Assembly (NCBI GenBank): GCA_033032865.1
Contig: JAWHQI010000001.1
Coordinates: 1,758,001-1,822,000, forward strand
Length of the DNA stretch: 64,000 bases
Reading direction: 5' to 3'
Source: Dactylorhiza incarnata
Taxonomy: Eukaryota; Streptophyta; Magnoliopsida; Asparagales; Orchidaceae
Positions 56,262 through 64,000 of the stretch are shown here, one piece after another (positions within the stretch are counted from its first letter, which is position 1; every line of letters starts with the position of its first letter). The position numbers and the translations under genes were made by a program. The notes beneath the pieces are model-generated. The model ran no database searches, was not told where the DNA came from, and saw only the letters and a list, made by a program, of their open reading frames with translations.

Positions 56262-57034
56262 ACTATAAGGGCATCTCAGGGAACTCTCATGGATTCCATT
56301 GACATCTGAATAACCTCCTGGCCAGACAACTTCAAGCTTTTCAAGCTTCCATCTCTAAAGAAATATTTTCAGAAGACAGAAAGGGGGAGATAATGTCAAG
56401 CCACCATGCCATGTGGCTAGCTAATGAAGTTAGATTCTCCATGGAGTTTGAACCTATTGAATATGGGATTGCCTATCAACATCCAATTCCTGCCTATCAA
56501 CACCCCATTCCTGAAGGCAATATCCCTGCAGAAGCTCCTCACAGTACAATGCCTGAGTCCCCTGAAGAAGAGTATCAAGTGCCTTAGAACTATCAAGAAT
56601 ATTTTGTTGATGAGCTTGCAAGTGGAAGCAGGCAAATCTGGAAAAGAAAAATGCAATTTGTTGAACCTGAAGAGCTAGAAGCTAAAAGGAGGAGAATGGA
56701 AGAGGTTAAGAAAAATCCAAACTTTGAAGAATGGAGCTCTTGCTCTAGAGATATCATTTTAGATACCTGGAATTTGTTCCAACAAGGAAAGCATGATATG
56801 GGCACCTTCTACAGCTCAGATGAATGGCACAAATATGAAATGAGTGAAGCTGATAAAAGGGTGTATTGGGACACGATAAAAAGGGGAGATAAGTTAGTAC
56901 CTGCACATGTACCTCTCAGATATCATCCCAAACCCTATAACTACTTTGAAAAGCAAAGACAGAAAAAGAAAGAAGCTGAGCAATCAAATAAAGCAGGACC
57001 TTCTGAAAAAGGCAAAGATATTCAAGAGGATTGA
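56262..57034 (+). pseudogene. SIRE-A env-like region, C-terminal part
   Basis: After the coiled coil, an ATG at 56393 opens a frame (MSSHHAMWLANEVRFSM, with YQHPIPAYQHPIPEG repeated), stopped at about 56586 and continuing in another segment to 57034: QFVEPEELEAKRRRMEEVKK, SCSRDIILDTWNLFQQGKHDMG, SDEWHKYEMSEADKRVYWD and a Lys/Glu-rich end. I do not recognise a family. The position between RT and PPT makes it part of the element's extra ORF(s). It may be the end of the same protein as 54620-56261 or a separate one. Confidence 0.55.
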
Positions 57035-57230
57035 AAAGAAGAAGGATTTTAGAAATCACTTGCACACCTCTATGCCTTATATTCATGTATCTGATATATA
57101 TTGTTAATGTATTGGACTGCATAAATTAACATATGCAGTGATCATTTGCCAAATTTATTGTCAATTATTATATTTGCTAGAGTGGCCTATCTATACTTAT
57201 AAGTTCTGGCTTCTTCAAATAGGGGGAGAT
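57035..57230 (+). promoter_or_regulatory. SIRE-A 3' untranslated tail and PPT
   Basis: The PPT AAATAGGGGGAGAT is at 57217-57230, directly before the 3' LTR. The rest is AT-rich with no gene. Confidence 0.8.
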
Positions 57231-58916
57231 TGTTGGGTATTATGCCTTCAATATCTCTAGATTTGAAGAAGAAACTCAAGTATAGATAAGTCAAGTTATT
57301 TTTGATATTGTATTTAAGTTCATGATCTGACAGATACATAAAAGCTACATCACTACTATATAAACGATAAAAATAATGAAAATCAACCAAGTAAAATATC
57401 GTCTCAAGACTTAGCAGTAGAATCGTGGAGAAAAGTATCATGTCGTCGAAATAGTTTCGACGATATCGTCTTGATAGAAGCACATTGTCTTGAAGGATGA
57501 AGAAAGCTAGTCGTAGATAAAGTTAAGTCCAGATGTCAAAGACATCGTCGTGAAGAAAGCTTGTCGCAGATAAAGTTAAGTCCAGATGTCGACGCCATCG
57601 TCGTGAAGAAAGCTTGTCGTAGATAAAGCTAAAGATAAGATATCGACGACACCGTTCTGAAGAAAGCTCATCGTAGACACAGCTAAGATATCTCCACGAT
57701 ATCGTCAAGAAGAAGTAATATCATTGAGATATTACATAAAGCCTTGAAGAAGGAGTTATGTCGACTTAATGGAAGCTTACTACTTTGAAGATCGAAAACA
57801 TATTGCTTATAAGGAAGGATCTCGGCGATATCGTCTAGAAGAAGCAATCTCATGGAGATATCCAGCCAAGTACTGAAGAAGAAAGTATATCGACGACATC
57901 GTCGTGAAGCATATCTATTGATCAAGATAATATCGTCTTGAAGGAACAATGTCGTCATGACAGTTGCAGAGTTGCATTTAATGCGCAGACATTCTTGGAA
58001 ATGAATAATCAGAGAACACGTGCGCTGCCTATCGTGCGCACAATTCAAGCAGCCATAAATGAAATGATCTCTGCAGAATATGGCTGTTACAGTGTAGTTA
58101 AGAAAGAAATTTATTATTTTTATTCTTTGCTAGTTCCAAGACAGGCAAGTAATAATGACAAAGAATTTCCAACTCTGCAAGACATTTTCAAATGAGAAAT
58201 TATTTATGCATTGAATAAGGGCCTTTATGCATAAGTGCAGTGGAGTATAAAAGAAAGATTTTCTTCCACAACATTAATGTGTTCTAAGTTATTCTTTCTC
58301 AAGTTCATTCTGATATACACTTACAGAAGAGAAAGAAAATAAAACCGAAAAAGAAGTCTTCATTGCTGCTGGCTGTGAAGTTCTACAGAAGATTCTGAAG
58401 AAAGGTTCATTGATCCACAAGATCATTGTACTTAGAAGGCGAAGAAGATCTGTTATTCAAGTGTTCATTTTCTGAAGTCTTCTCTTCTACAACAACAATT
58501 ATGTACTACTTTGTAGGGCTCTTTGTGAGTCTGAGTTGGTAGGATCTAGTAATAGATCTGAGTTGGTAGGGTTCTTGGTGAACCTGAGTTTGGTAGGATC
58601 TTGCTGAAGATCTGAATTTGTAGGACTTGTAAATTTTGAGCCTTGTAGGGTTCTATGTGAACCTGAGTTGTAAGATCTGAATATAGTGAAAAGATCTGAT
58701 TTGGAGAAGTTGCCTAGTCTAGCACACTACTAGATAGGTGGGAGGGACAGTGGACTACCTCTAGACACATTGTCTAGTTGGGAACCACTATAAATCATTG
58801 TGTGTTTTCTGTGATGCTTGGGTGCTGAGATAGATAAATTATTAAATAGCAAAGAAAATTGAAAACACCTTATCACCCCCCTCTAGGTGTAGTTTACTTT
58901 CAACCCATATCTTTCA
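57231..58916 (+). mobile_element. SIRE-A 3' LTR
   Basis: TGTTGGGTATTATGCC...CCATATCTTTCA, 1686 bp, collinear with 29495-31179, followed by the TSD CGAGG. Confidence 0.93.
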
Positions 58917-58921
58917 CGAGG

Positions 58922-59276
58922 GATGAATGAGGAGCAGGAGGAGGTGAGAGGTGTGATACCCACAACTTCAGGGGAGCTTGTCATATATCAGAGAAGAGAA
59001 AGGAGAACTCCTGACCTCATGCATGCACCCACAACGACAGTGCCTAGTCCCTCGCCATGCCCATCTCAATCCTGGAAGCACCTTCAGTTGAATCACTGTC
59101 TCCTCCCTGTGATTCCATCTCTCCCACATCCCCGACTACTTCTGTCAGAAGGAGCACTCGCAGCAATGCGGGTAATCCTCCTGATTGATATGGTTGGGAT
59201 CTTGCTTCATTTTTCTCCTACGACGCTATCTCTTCTTCTCACGGAGCATTCATTGCATCCTTGGATAGTATTACTG
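58922..59276 (+). pseudogene. pol: Copia-I integrase-RT linker, third fragment
   Basis: Continues the oldest element after SIRE-A. GELVIYQRRERRTPD, a Pro/Ser-rich linker, then in shifted frames RRSTRSNAGNPPD, YGWDLASFFSY and HGAFIASLDSITV, which correspond to the conserved copia segment just before RT. The similarity ends at about 59276. RT, RNase H and the 3' LTR are not found, so the element is truncated here. Confidence 0.7.
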
Positions 59277-59716
59277 TTGGAATATGGTTTTCCACATCTC
59301 TTTGATTTGAGAATAACAAATCCTACTTGTATTTGATCTTGTTTGCCATTGTGTTTTTAGCATGCTGGTTTGAATAGATATGATACTAGGATGTTTCATT
59401 ATTAGTCTGGAACTGCCCACAAGCTGAAATGATGAAAGTGGTCTAATGTCAGGCGTTAAGACTTAATGATGGGCATTGACAAATGATGAGATGGCTTGCT
59501 GCTGAGATGATCGACGAAAAGGCCTTGATTATGGAAGAGAGATAACGCCCGTCTTAACACCGGCATTGGCTTTAGTTCCCGCCAAGATTAAAATGACATG
59601 GAGGGAAGTTGCGGTGATTGTAGGAGAATTTTGAGGATGATTTGACTCAATGCCAGGCGTTAGACTCGACGCCAGCGTTAAGGTTGCCTAAAATGAATGT
59701 TTCCAAAGATGCAGAA
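59277..59716. other. Unassigned DNA between Copia-I and Tekay-2
   Basis: No gene. GTCAGGCGTTAAG (about 59449) and CCAGGCGTTAGACTCGACGCCAGCGTTAAGG-like phrases (about 59653-59686) recur, so a small repeat unit may be present. Confidence 0.4.
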
Positions 59717-59859
59717 TGTAACATTTCATTTCCTACTAGACCCCCTAACTCCAATTTAGGGTGAGACAAGTGGTGAGTATGGTGAGTTTGAGCTAGATTG
59801 CAGCTTTAGGACACATAGGGTTAGGTGAACACACATGTGGTCTACTATAAGGTTCAAGT

Positions 59860-60345
59860 TAACCTAGGTCAAACTAGCATCAACATGAACTCACACTTGC
59901 AAATTGACCCCTCCAATAGATGATAAACACTCCAAGGAATGCTATAGACCCAAAAGCCCCATCATGGGGTCACCAATTGACCCAATTTGACCAAAGTCAA
60001 ACTTGGGTTAACATAGGTCAAATCCTCCCTAATAAGTTCAATTGAACCCCAAAGCATGAAATTGACTTCACCCCTAGTCTTAGAACATCATGGGGGACCT
60101 AATTGACCCAAAAGCCCCATCATGGGGTCAACAATTTGACCAATTTGACCAAAGTCAACATTTCCCCAATTTTTGGTCAAAATCACACCTTTGGGTCAAA
60201 TTGGCTCACTTAGGTCTTCACCATGACTCAACCAACCTTGGGTGGTGTCACTGGACTCAATGTCAACACATTGGACCAGTCAACACACCCAATTGACCAA
60301 GTCAACCCAAATGTCAACATAGGGTCAACTTTGCCTAAATTGGGC
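59860..60345 (+). promoter_or_regulatory. Dense TTGAC/GTCAA (W-box core) cluster in Tekay-2 LTR
   Basis: Twenty TTGAC or GTCAA pentamers in about 490 bp by direct count. Part is an internal duplication: GACCCAAAAGCCCCATCATG occurs at 59948 and 60106. TTGAC is the core of the WRKY-binding W box. Smaller numbers occur in the Tekay-1 3' LTR (about 13520-13545). Confidence 0.6.
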
Positions 60346-62299
60346 TTAATTGGAATTAATCCAAATTCCAATGGATTAAGGCCCTCACCCAAAGCCCACT
60401 CTGAAGCCCATAGGTCTAATGACCAGCCTTTCCCCCTATTTCCAACATGCAAAGACATGCATGGGGGCAAAAGTGGAATTTTCCCCCTCCTCCATTAAGG
60501 ACAAAGAGGATTTTGAGGAGAGCTTGCCATGTGGCCCTCCTCTCCCCTGCCCAAGACCAAATCTGACCTCCTCCATAACTCCTCAGCCGAATTTGGGCTG
60601 AAATGGTGCCACTTGGTGGCTGGGAGGAGCATCCAAGGAGGAGGCTGAAAATCACCAACTCAAAACCATATGTACAGCCCATATCAGCCACTTTAGACCC
60701 TTCCAATAGCTTCAGAACGTTGAGAGGAGTGGAGCTAGTGTCCTGGAGTGAAGCAAACCGTGGAGAATCAAGGAATCGGGGAGGATCGCCGGAGCTCGCC
60801 ACCACTAATGGCTGCTAACAAAATAGCCACCCCGACCCCAATTGAGCCCACCATCACCTTCAGAACCTTGAGAGCAGCTGAAATCCACTACTGGAGTGGA
60901 GCTTTTGATCCAGAAATGGGGTTTTGAGCAATCTCACCGCCGACAGCTACTACCATGTCAGCTCGCCGGATAACTCACCTCCAAGCTCGCCTGAGGTGCG
61001 ATTTCTCCCCCTCTCCCTCTGTGCTAATATCTAGGTCCATTTAGGAGAGAAATCGGGCTCAATTGAGCCCGATCACATGTGAGATTGAGGGAGAAAGTCC
61101 GAGCTTTTCTTCTTGCTCGGGATCGCCGGAGAGGCCATCTCCAGTGGTCGTGCCGCCGTCAAACGATAGCCACCACCTCAACGAAGGTGGTGGAGGCGGT
61201 GGCCGGCGGTGGTGGGCCGTGGATGGCCGGGAAATGGAGGAGGAAAGTCACCCAGGCGGGGGAAATCACAGTCGTTGGCTGTCGGGGACGATGAAGGGGC
61301 GCCGTCGATCTTGCGCCAGGATTCGTGCTTGATCCGATATATATATATATTATTAATCTGATTCAATGTGATTTTCTGTCACATTTTTTTTTGTATTTTT
61401 GCAAGCTGATTTTGAGGCCCTTAGAGGCCGAAAATCGAAAAATCCCCAGAAATAGGAATTGTAGATCTGAGTATCTACTTCCAAATGAGAGTGGAATCAG
61501 GCCATTTGGTTAAATATAGGGCCCACATCACTTATTCTAGTGAGGCTGGTCAAAACAAAAATCAGAACTTTGAATGTGTATAACTTTTTAATACCAAGTC
61601 TGATGGACTTGAGATTTTGGCCATGCATGCATGTGCCTCATACCTACCTTAGGTTTAAATATCAGATTTTTTTGGAGATACTTTTTCTATAGTTTTGTTC
61701 AAAACTTAGAAAATTAAATAAATGAAATATTTTGAGTTATATAACTCCTAATGACCCCATATTTTGGTGAGGGCTTCTTTAGGTTATGTATGGGATCTGG
61801 TTAAAATTTCATCACATGTGCATGAGTATATTTCTCTGAACTTCAAAATGAAGTTTGGGTCTTAAGAGGAAAAATTGGGGTGCTAATAGTCAATTTGGGC
61901 TTTTGAGCTTTTTGATGGAATTGAAGGTGGGAATCAACTTGCATGACTCTGAAACCTTGGGGTTAGTGTATGTCATGAGGATATACCTCATTGACATAAG
62001 TTTCATGATTATTGGAAGTTATTTTCCTAAAGTTTTTAATTAAATGAAAATTGTCACACTTTTAAATTAATGAAATAATTTGAATCATAAACTTAGGGAT
62101 AAATCCAAAACTCTGGGAAATGGATCTTTGACTGGAAAGGCACATTTAGGAATTTTGTTGGAATTTTTGGACCTCATTTATTTCTCTGAATTTGATTTAT
62201 TTGGTTAGGTCAATATATTCAAATATTACATTTAGGTCTCATATGCATTTGGAGAATTATGAAATTATTCTAGTAGGTTTCCTTGGTGATTCTATAGCT

Positions 62300-63300
62300 C
62301 TGTAAATTTTATCATAATTTTTAGATGAATTTTTGTGGTAATTATCAATTTATTGAGGAAAAACCCCCTTTTGTAATTAATTAATTTAATGGGGTAAAAT
62401 AGTTTGTAAAATTCTAAATCTCTGGATTTAGTGTTTTTAGATGATTATTATACTAGGATAATTTTCTCAGAATTTATAGAGACATATTAATGGTAGTTGT
62501 AGTGTAAATCCCTATTTGCACCCCATTTATGTTAAATAGAAATTATGGTCAAACATTCCTGTTAAAAATGTGAAACTTAGGATTTGGTGTTCTTCGACCA
62601 TTATTATGACATGATAATTTTCTCATAATTTATTGAAGTCTTAACATAGCACTTGTAGTGTAAACCCTTATACGCACACCAAATGTAACAAATGATAATT
62701 AAGGGTAAATACTCCTTGGAATAATATGAAACTTAGGAATTGCTGTTTTTAGGTCAATAACATACTTCTGTGATTTATTCAGATTTTATTGAGACCTGTA
62801 GGTGGTGGTTGTAGTGTAAACTCTTATTGGCACACCACTTGTATTAAATGAATATTGTGGATAAATATTACCTGTAATATTATGAAACCTTGGATTTGGT
62901 GTTTTTAGATGATTAGTATGCTAGGTTAATTTTCTCAGAATTTGTGGAATTCATATTTTAGTACTTGGTGTGTAAAGTCACATCTTCATCTTTTTCATGA
63001 TAAATATAAATTATGATTATAAATTTGCTGGAAAAATATGATCTTCTGGAAATAGTGTTTTTATGTCAATATGAAGCTACTATAATTTTTTTCAGATTTT
63101 TAGGAAGTCTAATTTCAGTACTTGTAGTGTAGAGCCATGTTTTCTCTCCTTTAAAGATAAATAGAAATTGTGGGTTTAAAATGTTTGGAAAAATATGATC
63201 TTCTGGAAATAGTGATTTTATGTTCATATGAAGCTACTGTAATTTTTCCAGAATTTTAGGAGGTCAAAATCTTGCACTTGATGTGTAAAATTATTTTTCC
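62300..63300 (+). repeat. ~156-bp degenerate tandem repeats in Tekay-2 LTR
   Basis: TTTTCTCAGAATTT-like phrases occur near 62462, 62618, 62775, 62930, 63086 and 63243, with spacing 155-157. Each is followed by CTTGTAGTGTAAA and preceded by ATGAAACTTNGGA-type phrases. Units are strongly diverged but keep the period. Confidence 0.8.
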
Positions 63301-64000
63301 ATTCATTCATTGAAAATTAGGGATTATGGTTATTTAATTGCTGGAAAAATATGAAATATTGGAAATCTTTTTATCATGTCACATTTCATCTCTGGAAGGA
63401 TATTTAACAAGTTTGAATTCACTAGCATGATACCTCCTTCACATTTTAGATTCAGATTAGTAATTAATGAATTTTTATAGAGGGCAAAATTATATGAAAC
63501 ATGCTTGGATTTTGATCATCCTTTATTTTATCCACTATGAACCTATGATAAAAATTAGAAGCCATTTGGAAGTAATTTGACCAAGGTTCCATCATAGGAA
63601 TCTAAGTAGTTATATGTCGTGGTCTGCGGATAGTGTAAACTCATTATGATGAATAGGTCAATATAATCACAAGGAAATCAGTGAGAATTTGATTATAACA
63701 AGAGATGAGTATAGACCACTTAGTGGACTAGAAGTTATTAGAGTTGAATCCAAAAGAACGATTGCTTAGGAGCGGGATGAAACGTAAGGCGTGAAAACAC
63801 TTAAGATATAAAGAGTATTGAGAGGGTGGAAGGTCAGGTCTGGGTAGTCACCAAGAATATTGATTGTCCTGGAAAGGGGTTGGGCATCATCCCATCACAT
63901 AACCTAGTACCTTGCGAACCCTTCACCGGGTAGCCCTCGGGAAGTCCAGGATCCACCCTAAACTTCCAAGTATAATAATAACTAAACAAGGGTAGTCTAA

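Larger units (their letters stand above)
29495..58916 (+). mobile_element. SIRE-A: SIRE/Maximus-type Ty1/copia with env-like ORF, nested in Copia-I
   Basis: LTRs 29495-31179 (1685 bp) and 57231-58916 (1686 bp), split PBS, gag, protease, integrase, RT, env-like region and PPT, all on the + strand. The native sequence is about 11 kb; the rest is Tat-2 (31188-39354) and SIRE-B (41576-51933). Gag and RT signatures, together with a long ORF between RT and PPT, are those of the SIRE lineage. LTRs differ at about 13 sites in the first 260 bp, roughly 5%. It is inactive: many stops, no RNase H, interrupted PBS. Confidence 0.92.
59717..64000 (+). mobile_element. Tekay-2: Tekay/Del-type LTR, running off the window
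   Basis: Starts TGTAACATTTCATTTCC...ACTAGACC, like Tekay-1 LTRs. It is collinear with them through GTAGATCTGAGTATCTAC (61451), TTTAGTGAGGCTGGTC-type (61540), TGCATGCATGTGCC (61624) and GAACCCTTCACCGGGTAG (63916). It is clearly a different, more diverged copy or subfamily and is longer. The end corresponds to about 9070 of Tekay-1, so about 1.4 kb of LTR and any interior lie beyond 64000. No gene is seen. The G/C-rich ORFs at 60.4-61.3 kb are chance frames. Confidence 0.85.

Noticed and set aside
54620..57034. Host gene starting MAPKKNDEK
   Set aside because: It lies between SIRE-A RT and the SIRE-A PPT/3' LTR and resembles the element's env-like ORF, so it belongs to the retrotransposon.
60416..61332. 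GC-rich ORFs near the right edge
   Set aside because: Collinear with Tekay LTR sequence; frames differ between copies and no domain is seen.

Overview
This is transposable-element DNA from a plant nuclear genome, almost certainly an angiosperm with a large, repeat-dense genome. The species cannot be read from the window. I recognise no host protein-coding gene, rRNA, tRNA or CRISPR array. Nearly everything from 4 kb to the right edge is LTR retrotransposon, stacked up to three levels deep and resolvable by target-site duplications (TSDs), primer-binding sites (PBS), polypurine tracts (PPT) and broken reading frames.

Layout. (1) 1-3.9 kb: AT-rich DNA with TATATACA microsatellites, three inverted-repeat pairs, a possible tRNA-derived SINE and a small MITE-like unit. 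(2) About 4024-59276: a decayed Ty1/copia element on the + strand ('Copia-I'), split into three pieces (about 4024-6612, 28777-29494, 58922-59276). (3) 6613-28771: a Ty3/gypsy chromovirus of Tekay/Del type ('Tekay-1', +, TSD CTTCC) with roughly 3.9 kb LTRs and only a 2.8 kb decayed interior. Its 3' LTR is split by (4) about 14260-24092: a Tat-lineage gypsy element ('Tat-1', - strand). Tat-1 carries gag, protease, RT, two RNase H domains and integrase, then a 96-bp tandem array, then a spliced extra ORF on the opposite strand. Its 3' LTR was lost in a deletion. (5) 29495-58916: a SIRE-type copia ('SIRE-A', +, TSD CAAGG/CGAGG) with an env-like ORF, itself broken by two insertions. These are (6) 31188-39354, a non-autonomous Tat-like element ('Tat-2', -) that landed inside SIRE-A's primer-binding site, and (7) 41576-51933, a second SIRE-type copia ('SIRE-B', -, perfect TSD GTCTT) between SIRE-A gag and protease. 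(8) 59717-64000: a further Tekay/Del-type LTR ('Tekay-2') running off the right edge.

Relative ages follow from nesting. Copia-I is oldest, Tekay-1 and SIRE-A entered it, and Tat-1, Tat-2 and SIRE-B entered those. SIRE-B is among the youngest: its LTRs differ by only a few percent by eye, and its pol has about one frameshift and one stop before the RNase H. No element looks autonomous today.

The most unusual signals are: a TCGTCGA/TCGACGA motif in dense arrays in three unrelated copia elements (an LTR, a leader, and even a coding segment); an 80-bp dyad-symmetric satellite of about 33 copies and a 58-bp hairpin minisatellite carried by Tat-2; an antisense, four-exon extra ORF with clean GT-AG introns in Tat-1; long G/C homopolymers in several elements; about 156-bp periodicity, a TTGAC/GTCAA (W-box core) cluster and paired hairpins in the Tekay LTRs; and a nearly perfect 190-bp tandem duplication that frameshifts the env-like ORF.
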